Positions 17,782 through 28,792 of a stretch of 64,000 nucleotides of DNA are shown piece after piece. The position numbers were made by a program, and so were the translations under genes. Below the pieces are notes generated by a model. The model did no database searches. It was not told the origin of the DNA and saw nothing but the letters and a program-made list of their open reading frames with translations. How positions within the stretch are numbered: position 1 is the stretch's first letter; each line of letters begins with the position of its first letter. Source of the stretch: Rhodocyclaceae bacterium (GTDB lineage: Bacteria > Pseudomonadota > Gammaproteobacteria > Burkholderiales > Rhodocyclaceae); the NCBI GenBank assembly GCA_006218025.1, contig VBWA01000030.1:1-64000 (forward strand), in the 5' to 3' direction.

Positions 17782-19743
17782 TCACTTGTACAGTACCTCC
17801 GGCAGCCACATGCCGATGCCCGGAAACTGATAGAGCAGGATCAGCGCTATCACCTGGATGACCATGAACGGCATCATCCCGAGGAAGATCTGGTTCAGCG
17901 TCACATGCGGCGGCGAGACGCCCTTCAGGTAGAAGGCCGCCATCGCCACCGGCGGCGAAAGGAAGGCCGTCTGCAGGTTGAGCGCAACCAGCAGGCCGAA
18001 GAACAAGGGATCGATGTTGAAGTGCGGCAGCAGCGGAATGAAGATCGGCATGAAGATGACGATGATCTCGGTCCACTCCAGCGGCCATCCCAGGAGAAAG
18101 ATGATGACTTGGGCCAGGACCATGAACTGCGTCGGCGTCATGTCCAGCGACAACACCCACTGGTTGATGACTTCCTGCCCGCCGAGCAGGGCGAACGCCG
18201 CCGAAAAGATCGACGAACCGACGAACAGCCAGCACACCATGGCGCTGGTCTTGGCGGTGAGGAACACCGATTCCCGGACCACGCCGATGTTGAGCCGCCC
18301 GTAGGCCGCCGCCAGCAGCAAGCCGCCCATCGAGCCCATCGCGGCCGCCTCGGTCGGCGTCGCCAGCCCGAAGACGATGGTGCCCAGTACCGCCAGAATC
18401 AGCATCGCCAGGGGGAAAAAAGACCCCAGCAGCATCTTGAAGATTTCCAGTCGGGCGAAGGTGAAAATGGCATAGAAAGCCACCAGAGACGCGATGCCAA
18501 TGCCGAACGTGATCCAGTAGCCCAAAGGAGCGGGCAGGCGCTCTGCGGGTGCGTCGGCCGGCGCAGCATCTGCTGCCATGACCGCAGGCGCCTCAGCTGG
18601 TTTCGCCGGGGCTGCCGCCGGCGCTGGCGTCTTTTCCGCCTCAGTTGCCGGTGGTTCCTTGAGCCCTTCGGCGGGGGGTTCCTTGAGCCCGCCCTCCTCC
18701 TCCGGCTCCTTCAAGTCGCCACCCTCGGACGTGGCTTCCTCGCCGGCAAACCCGGTACCCATTTCGACAACGTCGGCCGAGACTGCCGGGGGAGGCGTGG
18801 TAACCAGGCGATAGGTCCAGCCCATTGCCGCAGTGAACACCAGCGCCGGCAACAGGGCTATGAACAACTGCTTCGCCAGAACGCGCCGCGGCGCATCGGG
18901 ATTGAGATTGCCCTTGATCGCAACGATCAGGCCCTTTATGACGTTGCTGCTGAAAGTCCGGCTGATATCTTCGGCATATTTCGGCAGCACTACAATCTGG
19001 TCTTCCTCGGACAGCGGCGGCGCCAGGCTGGGTTTCAGCTTTGCCACGATGACGATGTAGCCGACATACAGTGTCGCCAGCATGATGCCGGGGAAAAAGG
19101 CGCCCGCGTACAGTTTCACTACCGATACGCCGGCCGTGGCGCCATACACGATCAGCAATACAGAGGGCGGAATCAGGATCCCCAGGCAGCCGCCGGCGGT
19201 GATCGCGCCGGCCGCAAGCCTGACGTGGTAACCGGCCTTGAGCATGGCCGGCAGGGCCAGCAGACCCATCAGGGTCACCACGGCGCCGACGATACCGGTG
19301 GCGGTGGCGAACACCGCGCAGGTGACCACGGTCGCCACGGCCAGCGATCCCGGCACTCTGGCCATGGCCAGGTGCAGGCTCTTGAACAACTTTTCGATCA
19401 GGTTGGCACGTTCGACCAGGTAGCCCATGAAGACGAACAGCGGGATCGAGATCAGCACGTCGTTGGACATCACCGAGTAAGCCCGTTGCACCATCAGGTC
19501 GAGCGTCTGCTGTACCGCGAGATCCGGTGCCCGGCTGCGGAAGGCAAACCAGGCGAACATCATGCCCATGCCCATCAGGGTGAACGCGGTGGGGAACCCC
19601 AGCATGATGGCGACGACGATCAATGCCAGCATCAGGAGCCCCAGATGGCCGTTGGTCATCTGCGAGGGCGCCGGCATCAGGACGAACACGGCGATGACGA
19701 CTGCGGCCAGGATTGCGAGGCCAAACCAGATTTCTTTTTTCAC
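17782..19743 (-). CDS. dctM: TRAP transporter large permease, long variant
   Basis: This 653-residue membrane protein is the transport subunit of a tripartite ATP-independent periplasmic carrier driven by sodium or proton flow. DctM motifs include PLFVFMGYLVERA, the GGCLGILIPPS loop and FGLATPTEAAAMG. Family members are usually about 430 residues. This one carries an extra middle segment with a membrane helix and an Ala/Pro/Glu-rich tract (about 325-405) containing three KEP-type repeats (DLKEPEEEG, GLKEPPAEG, GLKEPPATE). The start codon overlaps the dctQ stop by four bases. Reading-frame continuity argues for a real long form rather than a frameshift. Confidence 0.9.
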   Translation of the reverse strand: MKKEIWFGLAILAAVVIAVFVLMPAPSQMTNGHLGLLMLALIVVAIMLGFPTAFTLMGMGMMFAWFAFRSRAPDLAVQQTLDLMVQRAYSVMSNDVLISIPLFVFMGYLVERANLIEKLFKSLHLAMARVPGSLAVATVVTCAVFATATGIVGAVVTLMGLLALPAMLKAGYHVRLAAGAITAGGCLGILIPPSVLLIVYGATAGVSVVKLYAGAFFPGIMLATLYVGYIVIVAKLKPSLAPPLSEEDQIVVLPKYAEDISRTFSSNVIKGLIVAIKGNLNPDAPRRVLAKQLFIALLPALVFTAAMGWTYRLVTTPPPAVSADVVEMGTGFAGEEATSEGGDLKEPEEEGGLKEPPAEGLKEPPATEAEKTPAPAAAPAKPAEAPAVMAADAAPADAPAERLPAPLGYWITFGIGIASLVAFYAIFTFARLEIFKMLLGSFFPLAMLILAVLGTIVFGLATPTEAAAMGSMGGLLLAAAYGRLNIGVVRESVFLTAKTSAMVCWLFVGSSIFSAAFALLGGQEVINQWVLSLDMTPTQFMVLAQVIIFLLGWPLEWTEIIVIFMPIFIPLLPHFNIDPLFFGLLVALNLQTAFLSPPVAMAAFYLKGVSPPHVTLNQIFLGMMPFMVIQVIALILLYQFPGIGMWLPEVLYK

Positions 19744-20366
19744 TTCTCGGCCCCTTCCTGGGCAATAACGATCGCATCGAGCTCGGCGATGTCCGAATCC
19801 TTGACATGCACCATTTCCTTCAACTTGTCGACGTCGACTTCCTCCACATCCTCCTCACGCGAGGGCCACTCGCCCGTTTGCAGGCAAACGATGCAGCGCA
19901 TGATCTCCACGATGCCTTGTATCAGCAGCATGGCGCCCGCCAGCGGGATGATGGTCTTGAACGGATAGACCGGCGGGCCATCGGAAGTGATGTTCGAAAT
20001 TTCCTTGATGGCCCATGACTCCGCAGCATAGGTGTAACCGGCCCAGGCGAGCGCAACAACGCCGGGGATGAAAAACAGGATGTAGAGGGCGAGATCGAGC
20101 CCGGCCTGCAGGCGGGGCGGAAAAAAGCCGTAGAGCACGTCGCCGCGCACGTGGCCGTTCTTGGACAGGGTGTAGGCGCCCGCCATCATGAACATGGTGC
20201 CGTACATCATGATCATGGCATCGAAGGCCCAGGGATGCGGATGATCGAGAACATACCGCGAGAACACTTCCCAGGTGATCATGAGAGTCAGCACCAGGAT
20301 GAGCCAGGAAAAGGCGTGCCCGACCTTGGTGCTTACCTTGTCGACGAAAAGAAATAGCTTCTGCAT
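19740..20366 (-). CDS. dctQ: TRAP transporter small permease
   Basis: This 208-residue protein has four hydrophobic segments and the WEVFSRYVLDHPHPWAFD stretch characteristic of DctQ. The C-terminal cytoplasmic extension (about 165-208) is acidic. It pairs with DctM, whose start overlaps its stop. It follows dctP by about 70 bases, matching the order P-Q-M in a single operon. Confidence 0.9.
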   Translation of the reverse strand: MQKLFLFVDKVSTKVGHAFSWLILVLTLMITWEVFSRYVLDHPHPWAFDAMIMMYGTMFMMAGAYTLSKNGHVRGDVLYGFFPPRLQAGLDLALYILFFIPGVVALAWAGYTYAAESWAIKEISNITSDGPPVYPFKTIIPLAGAMLLIQGIVEIMRCIVCLQTGEWPSREEDVEEVDVDKLKEMVHVKDSDIAELDAIVIAQEGAEK

Positions 20367-20437
20367 ATTTTGGCCTGCTCAAAAAAATCAACCATCCGGA
20401 CTATGCCCGGATGGCTGATGATCGGTGCGAAAACTTC

Positions 20438-21598
20438 TCAAGCCTTCTTCTTTGGGGCGGCCTTCTTGGCTCCGAAGAAATGGTTCATGGCCATGCGCCG
20501 GCTGATGATGACGTCCTGGTCCCATTTCACCGCGCGCTCGGCGAACGATCTTTGCGATGCGACGATTTCCTTGAACAGCGGATTTTCTGCCGACTTCTTG
20601 GCGACGATCGCATCCCACAAGGTGAGTTGCTCCTGCAGCAACGAGTCCGGAGTCTTGTAGAACTTGACCTTGTCCTTGGTCTGGAGCTCGATGTAGTCCT
20701 TGGAATAACGATCAATGGCTTTCCAGGACATGTCGGCGGACGCGGCTTCGACGGCGCCGGAGATGATGGCCTTCATTTTTGCCGGCAGCGCGTCGTACTT
20801 CGGCTTGTTGAACATGATCTCGAAGGTCTCGGCGCTCTGGTGGTAGCTCTGCAGCATGCATACCTTGGACACGTCGGGGAAACCGAGCAGGCGGTCGGAT
20901 GAGGCGTTGTTGAACTCGGCTCCATCGAGCAGGCCGCGGTCCATGGCCGGCACGATCTCGCCGCCGGGCAGCGCATTCACCGCGGCGCCCATCGCCGTAA
21001 ACAGATCGATCGCCAAGCCGTTGGTGCGGAACTTGAGGCCCTTGAAATCCGCTGCCTTGGTAATCGGCTTCTTGAACCAGCCCAGCGGCTGCGTCGCCAT
21101 CGGACCGTAGAGGAAGGACTGCACCGTGGTGATGCCGATGGACGCGTAAAGCTTGGCCAGCAGCTCCGCGCCGCCGCCATACTTGTGCCACGACAGCAGC
21201 ATGTTGGCGTCCATGCCGAATGCCGGACCGGAGTTCCACAGGGCAAGTGCGTTCTGCTTGCCGTAGTGGTAGCCAAGGACGCCGTGACCGCCGTCGAGAG
21301 TGCCCTTCGACACCGCTTCCAGCAGACCGAAGGCAGGAACCACCGCACCAGCCGGCAGAACCTCGATCTTGAGGTCGCCACCGGTCATGTCATTGACCTT
21401 CTTGGCGAAATCAAGCGCGTATTCGTGAAAGATGTCCTTGGCCGGCCAGGTGCTCTGCCAGCGCATGCTGATCGGTCCGGCTTGCGCCTTGGCGATCATC
21501 GGGAAACCCGCGGCGACGGCACCCACAGTGCCGGTGGCGGCAGCAGCGAGGAACTTGCGGCGGGACGGTTTCTGCTCGGGTTGCTTGGTGTCGGACAT
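20438..21598 (-). CDS. dctP: TRAP transporter substrate-binding protein (TakP-like)
   Basis: This 386-residue periplasmic binding protein has a twin-arginine signal: RRKFLAAAATG with cleavage near AKAQA. DctP features include WPAKDIFHEY, the GLKFRTNGLA strand with the conserved carboxylate-binding Arg, and a long C-terminal helix. Overall it resembles TakP-type proteins for 2-oxo acids, but the ligand is inferred. The ATG at 21598 was chosen for its GGAGGAG ribosome binding site and the Tat signal. Expression is probably under the divergent FCD regulator. Confidence 0.9.
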   Translation of the reverse strand: MSDTKQPEQKPSRRKFLAAAATGTVGAVAAGFPMIAKAQAGPISMRWQSTWPAKDIFHEYALDFAKKVNDMTGGDLKIEVLPAGAVVPAFGLLEAVSKGTLDGGHGVLGYHYGKQNALALWNSGPAFGMDANMLLSWHKYGGGAELLAKLYASIGITTVQSFLYGPMATQPLGWFKKPITKAADFKGLKFRTNGLAIDLFTAMGAAVNALPGGEIVPAMDRGLLDGAEFNNASSDRLLGFPDVSKVCMLQSYHQSAETFEIMFNKPKYDALPAKMKAIISGAVEAASADMSWKAIDRYSKDYIELQTKDKVKFYKTPDSLLQEQLTLWDAIVAKKSAENPLFKEIVASQRSFAERAVKWDQDVIISRRMAMNHFFGAKKAAPKKKA

Positions 21599-21723
21599 AG
21601 TCTCCTCCTGAGAACAAATGTGAGTTTGCGGCCGCCTTGGCAATTGCAGTGGCGACCTGCGGTTTTGGTTACGGATGTTATTGAGCACTCGAAAGACGGG
21701 ACCACTTTACCAGAAAGAGAATT

Positions 21724-21734
21724 TGTCTGACAAT
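21724..21734. promoter_or_regulatory. operator candidate for FCD-type GntR regulator
   Basis: TTGTCTGACAA is a perfect 11-base dyad in the 160-base space between dctP and the GntR gene. FadR-subfamily regulators commonly bind TTGTC-N-GACAA-like sites. On the minus strand its TTGTCA half could be the -35 of dctP, which fits repression. Confidence 0.6.
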
Positions 21735-21758
21735 AGGACAACAACTAAAAAGGCATCC

Positions 21759-22544
21759 ATGTCAGTCACTCATCCCCAAGCGGCCGAAACCGGCACGGAA
21801 CTGAGCAGCGAGTTGAGCCGCATCGCGCGGCCGTTGCGCCTTTCTGAAGAGGTGTGGGGGGATTTGCAACGCCGTGTCGCGCGCGGCGAACTGAAGCCAG
21901 GCGATCGCCTGCCAACGGAAAAAGCACTGGGTGAGGCTTTCGGGGTCAGCCGCGCCGTGGTGCGTGAAGCAATCGCCCGCCTCAAGGCGGATGGCCTGAT
22001 CGAAACCCGCCAGGGTTCTGGCGCGTTCGTCGTCGAGGCACCGAAAACCATCAACCTGCGCTTCTGGAAGGGCGTCGGCTCGGACTTGGACGAGCTGCGC
22101 GACATCTTTGAACTGCGCGTCATGGTCGAGGGCGCCGTGGCCGAACTCGCGGCTCAACGCCGCAGCAAGAAAGATCTCAAGGCCATGGCACAGCACCTGC
22201 AGGAGATGGATGACGCGATGGCAGGCGGCGTCGACGGGACCGAAGCGGACGACAATTTCCATATAGCGATGGCCGTGGCCACGCACAATGCCTACGTCAG
22301 CCGGCTGGTCGAATTCCTCGGCCGGCACTTTTCCGATTCGCGCAAGCTGTCCTGGCATGGGACACATCGCGAGCTTGCCCACCCCCAGGAAGCCCAGCGC
22401 GAACACCGCGCCCTGTTTGCAGCCATCTCCCTGGGCGATGCGGAAGCCGCGCGTCGTTGCGCGCTCGACCATCTGCGCGGCGCCGCCGGGCGCTTTGGCA
22501 TCAAGCTGGCTCTCGATCTCGACCGGGGCAGCGCGGCCGGTTAA
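21759..22544 (+). CDS. GntR-family regulator, FCD (FadR) subfamily
   Basis: This 261-residue regulator has an N-terminal winged helix (about 20-90) with PGDRLPTEKALGEAFGVSRAVVREAI and the wing RQGSGAFV. An all-helical FCD ligand domain (about 105-250) has DDNFHIAMA and later His residues that form a metal and ligand site. FCD proteins usually sense carboxylic acids. It is divergent from dctP and shares the TTGTCTGACAA dyad, so it most likely controls the TRAP operon and itself. The ATG at 21759 follows a weak AAGG. Its 3' end overlaps the convergent EamA gene by four bases. Confidence 0.9.
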   Translation: MSVTHPQAAETGTELSSELSRIARPLRLSEEVWGDLQRRVARGELKPGDRLPTEKALGEAFGVSRAVVREAIARLKADGLIETRQGSGAFVVEAPKTINLRFWKGVGSDLDELRDIFELRVMVEGAVAELAAQRRSKKDLKAMAQHLQEMDDAMAGGVDGTEADDNFHIAMAVATHNAYVSRLVEFLGRHFSDSRKLSWHGTHRELAHPQEAQREHRALFAAISLGDAEAARRCALDHLRGAAGRFGIKLALDLDRGSAAG

Positions 22545-23407
22545 AAGACTTTTATCGCGATGGCCCCCGCGCATACGGCAACGATCGATACGTACCTGAT
22601 TCGGCTGATCGGCTCCTTGAGCAAAGTGGCCGCAATGATCGCCGCAAAAACCACCGACGTCTCCCGCAGTGCCGCGACCAGCGCGATCGGCGCGCGTGTC
22701 ATGGCCCAAAGCGCCAGTGCATAAGATGCCAGGGTGCAGGCGCCCCCGAGCAAGCCCATGCGCCAGCCCAGCCGGATACGCTGCAGAACTGCCCGACCCT
22801 GCCCTGCCGCCGCAATGGCCAGCAACAGCGGGGCGGTCAACAGGAACATCCAGCCCGTGTAGCTGAATGCATGCCCGGAAAGTCGCGCCCCCTGGCCATC
22901 CACCAGCGTGTAGACAACGATGACACCGGCGTTGATCAGGGCGAACAGGGCCGGGGCGGGGCGAAATGTCCCGGTACGCAAGGAGTCGCCGGCGAGGACA
23001 AGCACGCCGCAGGAAATAAGAAGAACGCCTGCCCATCCGCCCGGCGACGGCGATTCATTGATCAGCAGCACCCCGAAAACCGCGGTCAGCGCAGGCGCGG
23101 AGCCTCGCATCAGCGGGTACACGAAACTCAGCTCTCCGCTTCGGTAGGACACCGCGACGAGGACGAAATAGGCAACGTGTATCACTACGGATGCCGCCAG
23201 ATACGGCCAGCTCTCGACGGCCGGCACGGGAAGCAGCGGCAACAGCAACGCTGTCCAGATTCCCGCACCGAGAACGATCAGGACGGTATCGTGGAATTTA
23301 CTGGAGGACGCACGGACAAGCGCATTCCATGCCGCATGCAGTGCGGCACCAAACAACACGATTGCCATGACGTCGAGTGACAAGGCTTGCCTCTTAGCGT
23401 GAAACAA
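22541..23407 (-). CDS. EamA/DMT-family transporter
   Basis: This 288-residue protein has ten hydrophobic helices in two EamA repeats. The first includes ALHAAWNALVR and FVYPLMRGSAPALTAVFG, the second ALRETSVVFAAIIAATLLKEPIS. Drug/metabolite transporters of this type export amino acids or small metabolites; no substrate can be assigned. The start at 23407 or Met14 at 23368 are both possible. It is convergent with the GntR gene and downstream of rnpB on the same strand. Confidence 0.82.
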   Translation of the reverse strand: MFHAKRQALSLDVMAIVLFGAALHAAWNALVRASSSKFHDTVLIVLGAGIWTALLLPLLPVPAVESWPYLAASVVIHVAYFVLVAVSYRSGELSFVYPLMRGSAPALTAVFGVLLINESPSPGGWAGVLLISCGVLVLAGDSLRTGTFRPAPALFALINAGVIVVYTLVDGQGARLSGHAFSYTGWMFLLTAPLLLAIAAAGQGRAVLQRIRLGWRMGLLGGACTLASYALALWAMTRAPIALVAALRETSVVFAAIIAATLLKEPISRIRYVSIVAVCAGAIAIKVF

Positions 23408-23589
23408 CTCGTTCGGAGCGACGGGTGATAGCCGAGCGAAGCGAGCAAATCAGTAGCCTCCCCGTGAGGGGACGGGAGGGGCGGGCCTTCAATTTGCCTT
23501 TCGCGTGTCCCATCTTCCGTGGCTGGTACTCGGTGCCATGAGCGTTAGGTATGCTGGCCGGGAGCGCGCAGCATACCCTGCAAGACGGG
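23408..23589. other. spacer with a nine-base stem 3' of rnpB
   Basis: GGTATGCTG (23548-23556) and CAGCATACC (23569-23577) form a perfect stem with a twelve-base loop. CCCC-GTGA-GGGG forms a second small hairpin near 23460. Either could mark the 3' boundary of the RNase P transcript, but no U-tract follows. I see no gene. Confidence 0.45.
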
Positions 23590-24015
23590 TGGGAAGTCCG
23601 CCGATAAGCCGGGTTCTGTCGTGGGCAACCATTCCTCTGGGACCGCCGTTGCCGACGGCCTCTAGCAGCCTACCCGGGAGCGACGCGAGCCACGCCAATA
23701 CTCCCCTATTTGGCCTTGCCCCGAATGAGGTTTGCCATGCCGTCCGTGTTACCACGTCCGCGGTGGGCTCTTACTCCACCATTTCACCCTTACCGGCCCT
23801 TGCTTTCCTTCATCGCAGCGAGCTGCTCTTCAGAAAAGGACTTTGCCGCCTTGCGGCGTCAAAGTCGGGCTTAGGCGGTATCTTTCTGTTGCACTGTCTG
23901 TCGCCTTGGGTCTTTCGACTTATAGCGCCCGGCCGTTAGCCGGCATTCCGCTCTATGGGGCCCGGACTTTCCTCCAACCACTTTCGTGATCAGCGGTTGC
24001 CTGGCGAACTTCCCG
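23590..24015 (-). ncRNA. rnpB: RNase P catalytic RNA, class A
   Basis: The minus strand holds the universally conserved blocks GAGGAAAGTCCGGGC near the 5' end and AGAACCCGGCTTATCGG near the 3' end, about 400 bases apart. The ends pair as a P1 helix: GGGAAGTTCGCC (24003-24014) with GGCGGACTTCCC (23591-23602). The length of about 425 nucleotides is usual for proteobacteria. It processes tRNA 5' ends together with RnpA. The 5' end overlaps the last codons of the DUF3025 gene by about 25 bases. Exact ends are estimated from the P1 pairing. Confidence 0.93.
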
Positions 24016-24868
24016 AGCGCATTGTACGCGCCGGGCGGAACTGGCGCCTGTCGTCGTAGTAGTCCGCCCGCACGTTGTCCGCCGTTGCGCCGGGAATGCC
24101 GAGCAGGGGCAAGGGCTGCCAATCGCGCGGCGAGAAACTGCAGGTGTCGAACAGCACGGCCAGGCGCGCATCGAGGGCGGCCAGCGCCGCCCCGTCCGGA
24201 AGCTGCAGCCATGCGTCATCGACCTCGACGAACAGGGCCTTGCCGCACAATCCGACGAAGGGCGCGGCAAGGGCATCATGACTCGCATGGCCGAAGACGA
24301 GGAAGCGCGTGGTGCACAGCAACTCTTCGCGCCGCGCCACAAAAACCTCGCGCCAGCGATGCGCGCACAAGGCCGACCACAGTTCGGGGCAGGACCCGGC
24401 CACCACCACGCCGCATTCGTCGAACTGGGTCAAGGCGTCGCGCAAGGGACCGCGTGCTGTGCTGGCATGCGCCCTTGCCTCGCGCAACGCAGCCACATGG
24501 CGCCGGTTGAGCGTCGCCTTGGTCAGCGGAAAGGCGAGCCAGATCAGCGCATTGAACAGGTCATGCCGATTGTCGGGTCGCGTCGCGATTTCGCCTGTGA
24601 GAAAGGCCCGCTCTTCGTAGCCCTCGGCACCGGCAGGCGGCGCGACAAAGCGCAAGGCCGCTCCATTGCCCGTGACCAGCCCGCATTCACGGGCAATGGC
24701 ATTCAGTCGGGATATTTCGGGTGTGCCTGCGGAAAGCCAGGGGCGCAGAAAGGCCGACAGCGGATGGAATTCCTCTACGGCCTGAGTCACGGCCCGACGG
24801 AGGGGATCAGGCCAGACGCCAGGCGACAGACTCGCCGGCACGCAAAGGCACGAGCCTTTCACCGGCAA
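23990..24868 (-). CDS. DUF3025 family protein
   Basis: This 292-residue protein of unknown function is recognised by the DUF3025 signature [15 protein letters not shown] and [12 protein letters not shown] in its middle, plus FHPLSAFL near the N terminus. It has no signal peptide or membrane helix. The start at 24868 overlaps pyrC by about 60 bases; a later start is possible because the first 20 residues look unconserved. It follows rsmI and pyrC on the same strand and runs into rnpB. Function is unknown. Confidence 0.72.
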   Translation of the reverse strand: MPVKGSCLCVPASLSPGVWPDPLRRAVTQAVEEFHPLSAFLRPWLSAGTPEISRLNAIARECGLVTGNGAALRFVAPPAGAEGYEERAFLTGEIATRPDNRHDLFNALIWLAFPLTKATLNRRHVAALREARAHASTARGPLRDALTQFDECGVVVAGSCPELWSALCAHRWREVFVARREELLCTTRFLVFGHASHDALAAPFVGLCGKALFVEVDDAWLQLPDGAALAALDARLAVLFDTCSFSPRDWQPLPLLGIPGATADNVRADYYDDRRQFRPARTMRSGSSPGNR

Positions 24869-25841
24869 GGTAGTCGAGGCTCGCAGGAACGGTCACCGCG
24901 TCTCGCCGCAGGGTGATCTTTTCCGTATTGCGCGGCAGGCCGTAGTAGTCGGCGCCATGAAAACTGGCGAAGGCTTCCAGCTTGTCCCGCGCGCCGGCCG
25001 CCTCGAAGGCTTCGACGTACAACTCGATGCCGGCATGCGCGGTGTAGCAACCGGCGCAGCCGCAGGCCGCCTCCTTGGCACTTTGCGCATGCGGCGCGGA
25101 ATCGGTGCCGAGGAAGAATTTCGGATTGCCCGAAACCGCCGCGGCAAGAAGCGACTGCCGATGGCTCTCGCGCTTCAGCACCGGCAGGCAGTAATGGTGC
25201 GGACGAATGCCGCCGGCGAACATCGCATTGCGATTGAGCAGCAGATGATGTGCCGTCAGCGTGCCCGCCACATTCGCGCCGCTGTCCTTGACGAATTCGA
25301 TGCCGTTGCGGGTCGTGACGTGTTCGAGCACCACTTTCAGCGCCGGGTAATCGCGCAGCAGCGGTATCAGCACGCGGTCGATGAATACCGCCTCGCGATC
25401 GAAGACATCCACGGCCGGATCGGTGACTTCGCCATGCACCAGCAGCGGCACGCCGAGCTTTTCCATGCGCGCCAAGGTCGCAGCACATTTCTTGAGGTCG
25501 CTGACCCCGGCATCGGAATTGGTGGTCGCGCCGGCCGGATAGAGCTTGATCGCGTGCACGAAACCGCTGGCCTTGACGGCATCGATCTCGGCCGCCGGCA
25601 TGTTGTTGGTGAGATACAGCGTCATCAGCGGTGTGAAATTCATCCCCGCCGGCAGCGCGGCCAGGATGCGTTCGCGGTAGGCCGCAGCCAGCGCCACGGT
25701 GGTCACCGGCGGCTTCAAATTGGGCATCACGATGGCGCGCGCAAAGCGCCGCGCGGTGTCGGGCAGAACAGCGGCGAGCGCCTCGCCGTCGCGCAGATGC
25801 AAATGCCAGTCGTCGGGGCGGGTAAGGGTAAGAGTCTGCAT
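24807..25841 (-). CDS. pyrC: dihydroorotase
   Basis: This 344-residue amidohydrolase forms dihydroorotate from carbamoyl aspartate in pyrimidine synthesis. The zinc site is visible: the HLHLRDG loop near residue 14, the carboxylated Lys in [20 protein letters not shown] and TDSAPH. It is the PyrC (type II) form, of about 345 residues. [19 protein letters not shown] fixes the start at 25841. It lies 25 bases after rsmI on the same strand. Confidence 0.96.
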   Translation of the reverse strand: MQTLTLTRPDDWHLHLRDGEALAAVLPDTARRFARAIVMPNLKPPVTTVALAAAYRERILAALPAGMNFTPLMTLYLTNNMPAAEIDAVKASGFVHAIKLYPAGATTNSDAGVSDLKKCAATLARMEKLGVPLLVHGEVTDPAVDVFDREAVFIDRVLIPLLRDYPALKVVLEHVTTRNGIEFVKDSGANVAGTLTAHHLLLNRNAMFAGGIRPHHYCLPVLKRESHRQSLLAAAVSGNPKFFLGTDSAPHAQSAKEAACGCAGCYTAHAGIELYVEAFEAAGARDKLEAFASFHGADYYGLPRNTEKITLRRDAVTVPASLDYLAGERLVPLRAGESVAWRLA

Positions 25842-25866
25842 GGCAGGAATTATACGGGGGCCGTGC

Positions 25867-26709
25867 TCAGGCGTCCTTGAGCTGCAGCGCCCGCGCATAC
25901 AAGGCGTTCTTCGGCTGGCCGGTGATTTCCGCCGCCAGCTTGGCCGCCTGCTTGACCGGCAACTCACTCAGAAGCGCTGCCAGCACGCGCTCGGTCTCGG
26001 CATCCATACCTTCGCGCGGCGGTGGCGCCGAAACCACCAGCACGAACTCGCCGCGCTGGTGATTGGCATCGGCCGCCAGCCACGCCGGCGCGGCCGCCAG
26101 CGGCATGCGTTCGATCTGCTCGAACATCTTGGTCAGCTCGCGGGCGATGACGATTTCGCGTTGCGGCTCCAGCAGTTCGACCAGGTCGACAACCGTTTCC
26201 ATCACCCGGTGCGGCGCTTCGTAGAACACCAGTGCCGCATCGACGGGCGCGAGTTCCGCGATCGCCGTCTTGCGAGCGCCGACTTTTGCGGGCAGGAAGC
26301 CGACGAACAGGAAGCGCTGGTCCACCAGGCCGCTGGCCGACATCGCCGCAATCGCCGCGCTCGGCCCCGGCAACGGAATGACCCGGAAGCCTGCCGCGCG
26401 TACCGCCGCAACCGTACGTGCGCCGGGATCGGAGACGCCCGGCGTGCCGGCATCCGACACCAGCGCGACGCACCTGCCCTCGCCCAGCAGCCGGATCAGC
26501 TTTTCCGCGGCCTCGTTCTCGTTGTGCTGGTGCAAGGCGAGAGTGGGCACCTTGATGCCGTGATGATCGAGCAGGTGGCGCACGTGACGGGTGTCCTCGC
26601 AGGCGACCAGATCGACGCTGCGCAGGGTTTCCAGCGCACGCAGCGTGATGTCGCCGAGATTCCCGATCGGCGTGGCGACGACATACAATGCATTTTCCAT
26701 GTCCGTCAT
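25867..26709 (-). CDS. rsmI: 16S rRNA (cytidine 1402-2'-O)-methyltransferase
   Basis: This SAM-dependent methyltransferase of 280 residues belongs to the tetrapyrrole methylase fold. It has [14 protein letters not shown] at the start, [11 protein letters not shown], the GTPGVSDPG loop and FYEAPHR. RsmI modifies C1402 of 16S rRNA. The start may be ATG 26709 or ATG 26700. It is divergent from yraN with only 21 bases between the starts, the classical rsmI-yraN arrangement. Confidence 0.95.
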   Translation of the reverse strand: MTDMENALYVVATPIGNLGDITLRALETLRSVDLVACEDTRHVRHLLDHHGIKVPTLALHQHNENEAAEKLIRLLGEGRCVALVSDAGTPGVSDPGARTVAAVRAAGFRVIPLPGPSAAIAAMSASGLVDQRFLFVGFLPAKVGARKTAIAELAPVDAALVFYEAPHRVMETVVDLVELLEPQREIVIARELTKMFEQIERMPLAAAPAWLAADANHQRGEFVLVVSAPPPREGMDAETERVLAALLSELPVKQAAKLAAEITGQPKNALYARALQLKDA

Positions 26710-26730
26710 TCTAGAGCGCCCAGCCATCCG

Positions 26731-27064
26731 ATGAGCACCAGGCAAGCCAAAGGTGCGGCGGCCGAGCAATTAGCGGCGGATTATCTGCAACGCAAGGGAC
26801 TCGCCGTGATCGAACGCAACTTCCGGGCGAAGGGCGGCGAAATCGACCTGGTCTGCCGCGATGCCAAGACCACGGTGTTCGTCGAAGTGCGCATGCGCAG
26901 CCGCAGCGACTTCGGCGGTGCGGCGGCCAGCATTACCGCAGCCAAACAGGCCCGCCTGATTCTCGCCGCACGGCACTGGCTGCTGCGCCATGGCGAAACA
27001 CCTTGCCGCTTCGACTGCATGCTGTTCGACAGCCTCGACCCCGACAAGATTGAATGGCTGCGCA

Positions 27065-27084
<20 letters not shown>
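26731..27084 (+). CDS. yraN: YraN family (UPF0102) nuclease-like protein
   Basis: This 117-residue protein shows the restriction-endonuclease-like fold motifs of YraN: G..AE..AA.YL, GEIDLV with the acidic pair, and VFVEVRMRS with the E-x-K-like centre (EVR here). Its function in bacteria is unsettled; related proteins are predicted DNA or RNA nucleases. It lies divergent from rsmI and overlaps the HIRAN gene start by 20 bases. Confidence 0.92.
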
Positions 27085-28781
<1,697 letters not shown>

Positions 28782-28792
28782 GAACGCCGCGC

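Noticed and set aside
18601-18640. GCCGGCGCTGGCG in the dctM linker as another repeat A copy
   Set aside because: Only the GC-rich centre matches, inside an Ala/Pro tract whose codons generate such strings; the flanks do not match.
17143-19968. Open frame of 941 codons opposite TerC-Usp and dctM
   Set aside because: Its translation is low-complexity His/Arg/Gln-rich and covers two well-supported genes on the opposite strand.
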